Assembly: GCF_016906535.1 (NCBI RefSeq)
Contig: NC_057385.1
Location: forward strand, 1,922,001 to 1,986,000
Length of the DNA stretch: 64,000 nt
Reading direction: 5' to 3'
Source of the DNA: Rhizoctonia solani
Lineage: Eukaryota > Basidiomycota > Agaricomycetes > Cantharellales > Ceratobasidiaceae
Positions 25,138 to 35,287 of this stretch are shown here, piece after piece (positions within the stretch are counted from its first letter, which is position 1; each line of letters opens with the position of its first letter). The position numbers were made by a program, and so were the translations under genes. The notes under the pieces were generated by a model. It was not told the DNA's origin. It saw only the letters and a list, made by a program, of their open reading frames with translations, and did no database searches.

Positions 25138-28100
25138 CTATCGTGCGAACCTCCTTCTGCCAACCAGGCGGCTTACAGGCGCCTCAATGACTGGCGAGCT
25201 AGCCAAAGGTTTGAGAGGGCGAGGAACATCAGCGTCTTCAGAGTCTGAATCAGAGTCAACCTCTCCACCACTTATAGAGGTAGGCAGCAGGGCATTTGGA
25301 GCGGTTCCAGCCCGGGTCGGACGCGGCGTAACGCGGAAACCGGACAGCAAGCTCGATCGAGCTGACTGCGCAGGTGTCGATACAGCTACAGGAATGGGCT
25401 TGGGTGCTGCAATGGGTTTAACAGGGCTGCTCGATCGAGCACGAGCTGCTGGTGAAGGAGAAGGGGCTCGGGTCTCTGGTGGTACAGACGAGGCAGCACG
25501 CTCCGAAGTAGCCTTTCGTGCGAGGAGACTGATGGCAGACGGGCGGGGGAAAACCAATGGAGCTGGCGTAGACGATGATGATGGTAGCCCAGGTCGAGAT
25601 GAAGGTCCAGCGCGAGACGCGGCCGCCGACCCCAGGACACTTGGCCGTGGCGCGGCGGTTGCAGGAGGTAGGCGCAAGTAGCGTGCACGACTGTGGAGAA
25701 TTCAGTTAGGGTCAAACGGGAACTTTACAGCCTACTCACGCTACAGCCTTGAGACCAATCCTAGTCTGATATCGCTCCTTCCAGTGCACCAACATCTTAC
25801 CTACACCATTGTTAACAGAAATTTCGAATTATCTCAAGAGAGTGAAACATACGAAGAACATGCTCTCTATCGAACTCTCTCGCCACTCGGGCCAATTTCG
25901 CCGATGGAAGGGAGGCTTTCCATTTCTCAAATGCTCTACGACGAACGCTTTCTGAATAGAAGCGAAGAGCTGGCAGAGCCTAAGATACAAGTGGTTAGCA
26001 TGGTATCATACAGTATGATACGCCACTTACCCTGGATTTGCTTTCCCATAACCTGAATGCGCTGAACACCAGGCTGCGCTGCGCCTGAAGCCGAACAGCA
26101 CTTTCCTAAGATAGATGATAGTCCGTTGAGGAATGGTCGCTGGAGCATTCAATTTTAGACTTACAGTCCCTCTGAGGGTTTCCTCCTTGAATTTATCCCG
26201 CCATATGTCCCAGGCGCGTCCCAGTGCCTCAAACCGTAGCTGCTGTTCTTTCTGTTCGAGACGTTGTCTCCGCAAGCGTTGGTGCCGCGTGACGGCAAGC
26301 CATCGCTGAAAGGCTCGGCGAAGCATGTCTTCTCTTTGAACGTCTTGGAAACTGCGTAGCAGGCTCATATCCTCTTGGTGCCTCTGCAAGGAGACTCTCC
26401 ACTTTTCAAAGGCCAGCCTAATAGTATAACTTTTAGTGATACAAGCTAACGATAATACAAAGCACCCGTACCTTTGAAGTCTGGTGTTCCGTTCATCCAT
26501 TGCTTGCAACAATTGTAGCTTGTTTTCGACCACAGAGCCAATCCATTTCTTAAGGGCCCCGTATTTCACCCGCTGTTCAACTGTTCTTTGTACAACGTCG
26601 CCCACACGCCTCAACGTCATTTGGCGCTTGACCTGGTCTCTCCATACTGCAGACCAAGTCACTACGGGCGCAATGAGATGTAATACAATATGACGCACCC
26701 TGGAACACTCCTCTTAATCTTTCCCTCTTCAATTGGTCTTCCAACTTAGAGAGTCGCTTTTGAGTGAGCGCCACTTTCCAAGTCCCAAACGCCGCACGCT
26801 CTGCGAAAAACCTACGAGCAATCCGAGCTTGTCGGGCTTGTTTGCGAAGCAAAGTCGTTGATTCTCTCCATTCCTTGAAAGCGCTAGAAAGGAGTTGTTT
26901 CTGATAGTGCCGAGTGGCCAGAAGTTCACTCTCTTTGTGGGATCGGACCTGGTCTCGCATAACATAAAAGGCTCGGCCAAGAAGTTCCTTTTGAGCATTC
27001 TGTATAGCGAGTACTGCTTTGCCTGGAAGACACAATTTAATCAGGACTACTTCCAACGTTGATGTTAGCATAACTCTACCTTCCAATGATTGTACCCCGG
27101 TCAAGCGGTTGCGCCAAACCCCAAGCGCATCCCTTACAAGTTGAGCACGGTTAATCCGGGCCAATTGCTCGCCTCTGGCTTTGGCAGCCCATACACGGGT
27201 CACCGCTCGTAGCAAGATATTATCTTGGCGTTGGAGGTAATTGTTGGCGCGCCGTTCAATGAGCTGCCCATGTGTTTGTTAGACCATGCATGAAACTCAA
27301 TATCCGAAACTGAAACGTACCGAAACTCGCTTGGTCTTGTTTTTCCAGGTAACAAAGACATGCCGTAGTAAACTTTTGTTGTGAAATTTGCGGGCAGTCT
27401 TGTGGAGTTGTCTACAGAAAATTGATAAGGGTCAGTTTGTTAGGGCCAGTGTAGGACGACTCACGCTCTGGATTTCCATTTCACTAGCATAGCTCCTTTG
27501 ATACGATGGTCTCGCTTGTCGACAAACATCCTTTCCATAACGCGAAGCTCAGCTCGGTTCTTCCAAGTCTCGAATACACCTTGTACAATAGCTCTGTTTC
27601 TTGCAGCACGGAACTCCAGTGCCCTGATGGGGAGTGTACGCAATTGTTGTAGACGTTCGGCCCAACGCACAATACACTTGTGTAGGATTTTCGCATCGTG
27701 GAATCCATCCGCTTGCTCAAGGGCATATGTGATTCACGGGTTTGGCGCCATCGCTGGTAGATCATATTAAATTAAACCAATATACGACCGAGCCGCACTC
27801 ACCTGCCAAGCTTGGCGTAATATTCTCTGATCAACAGCAGACTTTACAGTTCGGAGCCGTTTCTTCATAGCGGATTGCCACTGCTGCCGGCGATGCTTTT
27901 CTGAGACCTGGCGCCAGTACAATAAGACACGACGCTGGGTGAAATAAGCGTCCACTCGAGCGGCTCGTCGTGTCATATCCGCACGAACTCGAGCCTTATC
28001 AAGCCATATTGTAAAGTTCTCTCGAAGTGCCAACTTCCGACGTGCCTCACTAATCTGGTTGCTAGTATCCTGCGTACGACAGTAAAAAAAAAGTATGGAT

Positions 28101-29219
28101 AAATACACTATGCGTACTACTTACTCGTATCCATTGGGCATTTTGTCTCCATAGAGCAAAGAACTTTTCTAACAACCTATCGTTTCGAAAGTGGTCCGCA
28201 TCTTTTTCCATTTTAATAATACGCCATGTATCTGGTTCACTCCCTCTACGCCGTGGAGTACGCTCTTCTGCAGCTCGCACGGGTTCAACCGATTGTTCAC
28301 GCTTAATCCTGCTGATCGCCGGGGGAACCTTTCCCAAAGGTGGCGCAGGTGTAACCGGGGTAGTGAACCGACTTCGGTAACTCGGAATGGGGCGGGTAGG
28401 AGTACTATCATCTGATGAACCGGCCACACGGACAGGTTGCCGGATGATAGGTTTTGGTGTAGTTTGATCTTCCAGGGGAGCGCGAGCGATCCTCGCTGCT
28501 GCGAGGTTTGAAACTCGGGAGGAAGGCGTTGCAACGCTGGATGTCTCAGTCCTCCCTGTCGTACTAGAATTATCGACGGCAGTAAGTTTCCGGAGTAAGC
28601 GCTGGAGGCTGACGCTAGGTGTTTCCGAAGGGGTTTCAACGCTGGGTGTTGCAGTCGGTGCTCTGTTAGGGGCTGGCGCAGGAGTTGCCTCATCGGCAAA
28701 ACGAGCTCTGTAACGAGGAGTGCGATCAAGGCGGGTGGAAGGGGCGGGTGTTTGTCTAAGAGAACTTGGCAGGGCTGCGAGAGGAGGAGCAGGAGGGGAT
28801 GGTGGGGGCAAGGTCGCATCTTGGTCCAACATTAAACTGTCTGAACCAAGATTAAGCTGAGCTTTGGCCGAGGCCCATTTGTCACCCCACTCAGCTCCCT
28901 TTAGCAGCCCAATTTTGAGCAGAAATTCGTAGTATGTAACATCCGCGCTGGGATCAAGGCCTCGCTCCTGTAGAACCGCATTATAGGCCTTGTAGACGTT
29001 AACAAAAGCCTTGGCTGTTGCAGGGGCACGTTCAATGATTGCGTCAATAACTTGAACATCTTCCGGTGTGATTTGTTGGAGTGATCTGGTGGAGGATGCG
29101 GATATGTCCTGTGGGGGTGCCCGGATCTGTTGTTTAGCTGCAGGGGTGGAGGCTGGAATGGATCCAGAGCGAGGGCGGATTAGGGGTGAAGACGTTCGTG
29201 TAGGCTTAAATCGAGACAT
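25138..29219 (-). CDS. SFI1: Sfi1-type spindle-pole/centrin-binding repeat protein
   Basis: Sfi1 forms a long filament decorated by centrin (Cdc31) that templates spindle pole body duplication. The first exon (ATG 29219) is about 385 residues: a Ser/Pro/Thr-rich head and a folded helical patch (QVIDAIIERAPATAKAFVNV, VTYYEFLLKIGLLKG). From about 28,150 downward there are many short helical repeats with a Trp every 25-35 residues: EKFFALWRQNAQW, LRENFTIWLDKARV, RRVLLYWRQVSEKH, QGVFETWKNRAEL, AFKEWRESTTLL, RRAFQRWLAVTRH and ALGRAWDIWRDKF. This is the centrin-binding repeat. A Ser/Pro/Ala-rich tail ends the chain at TAG 25138-25140. About ten introns, not all resolved. Long antisense frames over the GC-rich ends are shadows. 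Confidence 0.87.
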
Positions 29220-29361
29220 TAGTTTCGTCTATTAGCATAACTGGGGTGGTAGTTGTTAACCAATGGCTTGGAAAGAGTCTGAGACAAACCAACCGTAAAG
29301 GTCTAATGATGGGTCAAGATACTTTGCAATTGGCACGTACAACCGATCAAACACGCTTCGT

Positions 29362-29367
29362 CACGTG
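29362..29367. promoter_or_regulatory. CACGTG E-box between SFI1 and the sphingosine-kinase-like gene
   Basis: Palindromic CACGTG (in GTCACGTGGT) lies 143 bases upstream of the SFI1 start. In fungi such sites bind bHLH factors such as Cbf1. Motif evidence only; the rest of 29220-29542 shows no gene. Confidence 0.35.
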
Positions 29368-29542
29368 GTACTACCTACACAAACACATGTACACCATGAT
29401 CGGCGGGTAGTAAGTCTGTAATACATTCAGATTGAGCCCATTCGCCGTTGCCTATCTCCAAGATAGTCCCGTCCACGCATATATAAGACGCATCACTTGA
29501 TCCCTCGAGCTTCATGTGTGCATGTCAGTCTCGAGGCGTACC

Positions 29543-30657
29543 CTACGCAAAGAGCGAACCCACCGGCATCCATTCCCAACCACCACAACGATAGTATTGA
29601 ACGACCAGAGGTCCATCCGCACTTTCGGAAGGGCCTTCACTAGAGTTTTTCTCCCGATTATATCGAAGGTGGGTATGAGTAGCACTTCTCGCAGCACCCA
29701 TGGAACCCATCAGTATCTGCGCAAACTTGGCTCGTTCCTCCTCAGTATCCCCAGATACTTGTGGGCTATTTAATGGCTGGATGACGACAATATCCATGAC
29801 ATCTGCGTCTGGTTTAATTTTCGATGCTAGAGGTGTGATAACAAAGCCAGACTCTAGTCGGTCTACGTTTACTGTAGATAAGAAATACGCGAATGGGCCA
29901 TCAATTGAGAGCTCTTTAGTGGCCGTCTCAACAAACTCGTCCGAAGCAGGATCGAAAAGTAAAATGGGTTTTCCAGATAAAGGAGGCTTGAATCGGACAG
30001 TGGCATGCGACCACTTATGTATGTTTTGCTTTGCTGCTTCGGTGTATCTCTCGACGCCTGGTATGGCAGCACGGAGCTCTTCGGATGTATGCAAGAGGTT
30101 AGCATGCAATGCGGTCGAGGCCACCACGATCGATAGTAACGATTTCCTTTCGGAGCCATCCTGCGCTCTAATAACCGTGCGAGCTAGAGCCAGTGGACGC
30201 GTGGAGCCCGTTCTACGAAGGTATGCAACGACAGACTGCAAGCCATTCGCTACCTCTGCATCGGCTGTAGGAAGTGTTTCTCGAACGAAATGGAGTATGT
30301 CCGACTAGCTTCAGTAGGATAAATCGAATGATACAGAGCATTGGCTGTCCCCGAGTTCACGAGTATCAGCTGAAGCTTTGGCCACACATGGTTTGAGTCT
30401 CGGGAGCCTAAACGACCGTATAGCGCATTTATGACTTCATGAATTGTCCCGTCGCCACCGGATACAAGTATTGTCGCATTTTTAGCATTACTAAGAGACT
30501 GTAAGTAGTCTTTGGCGAGTTCTCCAGCATGCTTGGGCGCGTTGGTAGTTTCAAGCTTGAAAGAAACGTGGTATTTGTTCAACAAAGGCAAAATATAATT
30601 TTCGATGAACTGAGGGCCATTTTTATGACCAGAAGCTGGGTTAGATATAATGAGCAT
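29543..30657 (-). CDS. Sphingosine/diacylglycerol-kinase-like protein (DAGK catalytic domain)
   Basis: Phosphorylates a long-chain base or diacylglycerol. The DAGK domain is clear: MLIISNPASGHKNGPQFIEN, then VSGGDGTIHEVINALYGR (the ATP-binding SGGDGT loop) and LILVNSGTANALYHS (substitute for the usual P-x-GTGN). The C-terminal lobe follows after an intron starting GTCGGA (about 30250-30310), with KSLLSIVVASTALHANLL and KILLFDPASDEF-like strands, ending at TAG 29543. The open frame extends upstream of Met 30657 for about 35 codons but has no other ATG, so either translation starts at 30657 directly on the catalytic core or an unrecognised exon supplies the N terminus. No PH or membrane domain as in LCB4 is seen. 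It is divergent from VMA8 with 198 bases between the two starts. Confidence 0.8.
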
Positions 30658-30718
30658 TTTGCGCAAGCCTCGGTGAAGTCGGAGATGACGGGTAGAAGAA
30701 AGATATCTCAAGAGGCAT
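30641..30718 (-). CDS. Upstream ORF overlapping the kinase start (putative)
   Basis: An ATG at 30718 opens a 25-codon frame that ends at TAA 30641-30643, running through the presumed kinase ATG (30657) in another frame. If the leader is unspliced, ribosomes using it would miss the main start. No protein function is proposed. Confidence 0.3.
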   Translation of the reverse strand: MPLEISFFYPSSPTSPRLAQNAHYI

Positions 30719-30771
30719 GGCGGTGAATTGATAAGTATGATGTGATCATCAGACTGTCCCAAGTCCCAATG

Positions 30772-30779
30772 TCACGTGA
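30772..30779. promoter_or_regulatory. TCACGTGA palindrome in the kinase/VMA8 divergent promoter
   Basis: A perfect 8-base palindrome lies 77-84 bases before the VMA8 ATG and about 115 before the kinase ATG. It is well placed to serve both genes. The binding protein is unknown; a Cbf1-type bHLH factor is the usual candidate. Confidence 0.45.
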
Positions 30780-30855
30780 CCCGAGGAAGGGTGTCGGGTG
30801 GGTTTGCCCCTATCCCCTACTGACGTCTTTGCCACGATCCACCAATTGAGTAGAC

Positions 30856-31812
30856 ATGTCTGGACAAGGTGCTCGGGAGAATGTGTTCCCCACACGTATG
30901 ACATTGACGCTCACCAAGACGCGTCTGAAGAGTGCACAGACCGGACATTCACTTTTGGCTAAGAAACGAGATGCCCTTACATTGAGATTCCGTGCAATCC
31001 TTAAGAAAGTTGACGAGGTATGTTGTTTTGCAACTCAAACACCTAGATTTGACTAAAACACATATCCCTGCAGGCTAAAAGGCAAATGGGACGTGTCATG
31101 CAACTCGCTGCGTTCTCGATGGCCGAGGCGACCTATGCTGCTGGTGACATTTCCTATTCTATACAGAAGCAAGCCAAGTCACCAAGCTTCAAGGTTAAGG
31201 CCAAACAAGAGAACGTATCTGGAGTTGTTCTTCCCACATTTGAAGTAGAGGAGATTGGTGGTAACGGTATGTTTGTTGATCCCGCTTTGTCCTTCATGTT
31301 CCAAATCAATAACCATATTTTCGATAGACTTTAATCTGGCCGGTCTATCTCGAGGTGGCCAACAAATTCAGAAGACAAGACAAACGTACGTCAACGCGGT
31401 AAAGACTTTGGTGGAATTAGCCTCGCTTCAAACGGCCTTTACTATTTTGGACGAAGTGATTCGCGCAACCAATCGACGAGTCAACGCGATCGAGCATGTT
31501 GTTATTCCCCGATTAGAGAACACAATCGCCTACATTATCTCCGAGTTGGATGAGGCAGATCGTGAGGAATTTTTCAGGTGCGTTTAATTGATTGAATCCA
31601 CAATAGAATTTAATTGATGTCATTTATCCCTGTGTAGACTAAAGAAAGTTCAAGGAAAGAAGAAACGCGATGCGGCGATCGCGGAGGCGGAGCGGCTAGC
31701 ATTGCAGGAGGCAGCCGAGAAGTCTGGAGGTGTACCTGCTGCTGCAGCCCCAGACGGAGACGATGCACCTTCAAACTTACTAGGTGATAAGGATGAGGAT
31801 GTTATTTTCTAA
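30856..31812 (+). CDS. VMA8: V-type proton ATPase subunit D
   Basis: Central-stalk subunit D of the vacuolar proton pump, which couples ATP hydrolysis in V1 to proton transport in V0. The ATG at 30856 starts [20 protein letters not shown], followed by the conserved [20 protein letters not shown] and [11 protein letters not shown]. Exons 2 and 3 give [20 protein letters not shown] and, after an intron at about 31266-31328, [20 protein letters not shown]. The C-terminal coiled coil has [20 protein letters not shown] and [20 protein letters not shown]. The tail is Ala-rich and acidic, ending DKDEDVIF with stop TAA 31810-31812. About 245 residues, the expected length. No anomalies. Confidence 0.95.
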
Positions 31813-32052
31813 ACGGCTGGAAACGCCCAGTGTTTATTCACTCGCTTTCACTATACTACGTTGCCTGTGGTTCATCGTAATAATTTGATGCAAAGAGGCT
31901 GGCATGGGTGGCATATCTTGCGACAATACGGCGCGCATAGATACATAAGGTTTTGTGAATGAAAGCGTGAATGAGTACATGGAAATCAGAAAGAAAGCAA
32001 AACCTAATAGTGGCATAAGTCACCAACCTCCACTAAGACTCTGCTACCCACC

Positions 32053-32712
32053 TCATGCAGTCTCGGCCTCTTCCTTCTTCTCACCAGGTGTGCGCTTCCT
32101 GTCCTTGCGTTCGAGGATAGCCCGACTGTGAGATAGAAATCAGACGTGAATAGATAATCCAGTCGATAGTAAACGCACCGGTCTTTATCGAGCTTGAGCG
32201 TCTGAATGACAACATTGCTCGGGTGGATGCCAATGGGAGCAGTGGAGCCGTTCGACTTGTCGCGGTGGACACGATCAACGTGAATGACCCATTTCTTCCT
32301 GTAAACTTGGATGATCTTTCCATCTCGCCCCTTGTACTTTCCGCGTACAATCAAGACTTCGTCGTCCTTGCGAACAGGGAGAGCGCGGACCTAGGCGAAC
32401 CACCATCAGCATATATACATGTCTCGCAGATGTTCGCATACGTTGTATCTTCCGCGAAGCTCCTTCGAGAGCGAAGCAGACATGATCTTCCTACGTAGGC
32501 CAGAAGATGCGTCAAAGTGAGCCTTTCGGCTCTTGCGGCGGGAAGAGGAAACGTCTGAGCAGAGCGTCAGTAAGGCTGTCGCATAAATTTGTTGATTTCC
32601 ATCCAAAGCTCATCCAACTAAATTTGCCCCCCCATCTCCCCCACATGGCCCCTACAGTAGCATTCATCTATTACACGTAGCTCACAAACTCACCCGCGTT
32701 AAATTTGGCCAT
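32053..32712 (-). CDS. RPL26: 60S ribosomal protein L26 (uL24)
   Basis: Large-subunit protein near the exit tunnel. Exon 1 has only 19 coding bases (MAKFNA plus one base), typical of ribosomal protein genes with an early intron. Exon 2 continues [38 protein letters not shown]. The next exon gives [20 protein letters not shown], the KOW segment [20 protein letters not shown] and [18 protein letters not shown]. The last exon gives [20 protein letters not shown] with stop TGA 32053-32055. About 145 residues, family length. The first intron is about 150 bases, the longest in the gene, as is common in ribosomal protein genes. Confidence 0.95.
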
Positions 32713-33309
32713 TACAGTGTCTTGAGTGTGCCGGGCGACGACGACTAGTTGATCAACAATAATCGGAAGGATTTTCGGATGCAAATTACCCGTGGCATCG
32801 GCGTGATAAGCGCCGATATATTGTCCATTGGAATTTAGCCCACTCATAAAAGACCTTCATTGGCACTGTTCAGGTGTATGTTTGTCTGCTGTACTGCCAT
32901 TTGAGCCACTTATTCTCCGATTCTCTTTGAATAGCACATCTGTTACAATGTCTATTCTTTTTGGATTTGCCAAGATGGTGAATATGCATATGGTTTAACA
33001 GGACACTCCGGGTACAACTGTCCGGTTTCAGCCTTAAACTATCTACCTATGTATCCCTCGAGTACCGACATACTCTCAGTCTTTATCTACAGGAACACCT
33101 TCTTTGGTCATTCTGGTAGAACCAAGTATACAATACGATCCAGTGCTGGAAATTTTGTTCGTGGTCAACGGTAAAGTGGCTCACTTTTGGAGCTATGAGG
33201 ATTCTTTGAATGTTGATTAGTGTATATGAGTACACTTAGTTAAATACGTGGCGCATATACCAAAGTGGAGCGCGAATTTCCATACATATAAAGAAAATGA
33301 TCATATATT
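32713..33309. other. Intergenic interval upstream of RPL26 with a possible gene remnant
   Basis: Includes the RPL26 promoter side. On the + strand, 33093-33220 reads as an open segment (PSLVILVEPSIQYDPVLEIL, then VNGKVAHFWSYEDSLNVD and TAG), preceded by splice-like TATCTACAG. I recognise no family and found no convincing start, so it is noted but not called a gene. Confidence 0.3.
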
Positions 33310-33527
33310 TAACACGGTGAACCCCAAAAGTGCGGAAAATCAGCATGACGTCCAGATTTTGCCAGACATCCGCACCTGAAATCGCAGAATCCGTACCTCG
33401 ACGGCACATAGGGGTGAGTTGAGGATGCAGATTCATGGAAAAACTGGTCGGATTTTGCCAACACTCCGCATATAACGCGCGATTTTTCACGTTCAGAAAA
33501 TCCGCACTTTTGGGGTCCACCGTGTAA
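33310..33527. mobile_element. PIF/Harbinger-like MITE, 212 bases, with TAA target duplications
   Basis: The element spans 33313-33524. Its first 24 bases (starting CACGGTGAACCCCAAAAG) and the reverse complement of its last 24 (starting CACGGTGGACCCCAAAAG) match at 23 of 24 positions. It is flanked directly by TAA at 33310-33312 and TAA at 33525-33527. A 3-base TAA/TTA duplication is the hallmark of PIF/Harbinger elements. There is no transposase frame inside, so it is non-autonomous. Sub-terminal segments near 33354 and 33450 (GATTTTGCCA..A..CTCCGCA-like) partly repeat each other. The near-perfect repeats suggest fairly recent insertion. Confidence 0.82.
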
Positions 33528-33988
33528 GAGCATCCAATCCTGTCAAGACCGTCAAAGTCAAAGGACTTAACTATTAACTATTTGGAGGATTAATTTGAGA
33601 GTTGCCCAGTAGAAACGACACCCTTGCTTGTTTCAGTTCTCACTCAGGACAGGTTTGGGTATAACAACTGTGCTATGCCAAATCAAATTTCTGGGTCAAA
33701 CGTTTAAAGGCCACCGTTTTTCCTTATTGTGTACGATTGAATCTACTAGCTCAGCCCAACCTGTATGACTGCATTGCTATTTATTGACTTCACCCCTTCC
33801 TTGAGATTTACAAAAATATGGAGTTGCTTGCCTCTACTGTTTAGGCCACGCGGATGCAAAATAGCTGAACGCTGAGCGCTTAGAAATGTGGCTCTGACTT
33901 CACCGCCACCTTACGCAACACAACACAACGTTGTACCTTATTTCTCAAATTTTGGCTGCTTTTACTATATATATTAATCGTCCCAACA
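33528..33988. other. Intergenic interval, FRG1 promoter side
   Basis: No coding frame is recognised. AT-rich sequence (TTTACTATATATATTAAT, 33960-33977) just before the FRG1 ATG could include a TATA element. Confidence 0.4.
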
Positions 33989-35046
33989 ATGACAGACAAG
34001 CCCAAGTCTAAGCGCCTGACATTCAAAGGCGAAAAGAAATCTAAGAAGCGCAAGGCCAGGGAGGTGGATGAGGACCAACGAGAAGAAGACATCGACCCCG
34101 GAAGTGAGTACAAAACTATCATTCTCAGAATTATTATCTTAATATATTATTAGCATGGGTACAACCTGAAACCCCAGAGCAAATACTTGGCCCAACTTTT
34201 ATTATACATGACAATGGAACGCCAACATGTGTTGCTTTTGACTCGACACGCAACCGAATCAACATCCAAACCCTCAGTTCGGCCTCATCCTCGTCTGGCG
34301 AGACATCCAAACCGCTTTCTATTGTACCAAGTGATGTCCACCAGGTGTGGGTTGCGACGCGGGTTGCCGGTTCACTGACAATCAACCTCCGCACTCCTGA
34401 AGGAAAGTTCCTCTCCTGTGATGCGCTTGGTCTCGTATCTGCAGACAGAGAAGCTCGAGGTCCTCAGGAGGAATTCACTCCTTGATTTTACCTGAGACGG
34501 ACGAACAAGGTAATCATATGGTGGCATTCAAGAACATATACGAAAAGTACATTAGCGTGGATGAAGTAGCCGGTGGTCAAACAACGCTCAGAGGAGATAG
34601 CGAGACGGTTGGCTTTAACGAGCGCTTTTGGATACGCGTCCAGCACGAGTATAAACACAAAGCTGGAGAAGAGGATAGGAAGAAGACCGGTAAGACTCGT
34701 CCGCAGGAGATTGACGAGGTAGGAAGCAAGTGAGTCGTATTGTGGCGCACCAGTGGATCATTCACATTGATTTTGCCTCATAGTCACAAATTTCAGGCAT
34801 GGGGAGCAGGACGATCCGTGGTATCGGTGGACGATAGCAAAGCGGTACGTTGGGAGTTTCAGTGTAAGGCAAGGTTTGTGCTCATTGTTTGTGACACACA
34901 TAGCTCAAGAAAGCCCGAAAAGAAGGAGCATTATCCGAGGCGCTATTGGATCGACGGATCAAGCTCAAGAGGTACGTATTCTCGGTTGGTATGGATGTTA
35001 CGCCACGATTAAGTTTGGGCTACCCGCTAGTGACCGATTTTGTTAG
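33989..35046 (+). CDS. FRG1: FRG1-like RNA/actin-associated nucleolar protein, apparent one-base frame offset
   Basis: FRG1 proteins have a beta-trefoil (fascin-like) domain and associate with spliceosomes, nucleoli and actin. The ATG at 33989 begins a Lys-rich head (KRLTFKGEKKSKKRKAREVD). The trefoil follows: FIIHDNGTPTCVAFDSTRNR, DVHQVWVATRVAGSLTINLR, PEGKFLSCDALGLVSADREA, then VAFKNIYEKYISVDEVAGG and FNERFWIRVQHEYKHK. The C terminus has FQAWGAGRS, KKARKEGALSEALLDRRIKL and SDRFC at TAG 35044-35046, matching the family ending KLKADRY. Near 34477-34484 the frame ending GPQEEFTP meets a TGA while the next conserved segment (LILPETDEQ) is in another frame. A one-base loss in the CC run is the simplest reading; a 38-base intron would delete conserved residues. 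The product may be disrupted or the assembly wrong. Confidence 0.85.
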
Positions 35047-35287
35047 CCTGTCGCCAGCGCGCCTTCCGAGGCTTCGTGCAAGTGCAGTGTTCTTCAACGC
35101 AATTTGCGAGCAGAAAATGTACCCTCAATTTTGGGCAATTCCGGTTGTCAATTGTATTCTATTCAATCATTTTCGGGAACAGTTCACCGCACAGCAACAT
35201 ACGCAGCGGCCGTTTTATGCCAAGATGTGGCGATACGATACAAACCAGGAGCGCAGTTGTGATATGGACACCAAGCAAAGTTTTGGT

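Noticed and set aside
25187..25681. 164-codon + strand ORF
   Set aside because: Antisense of the Ser/Pro/Ala-rich tail of SFI1; GC-rich low complexity keeps the opposite frame open.
29700..30308. 202-codon + strand ORF
   Set aside because: Antisense of the kinase-like C-terminal lobe; no family resemblance.
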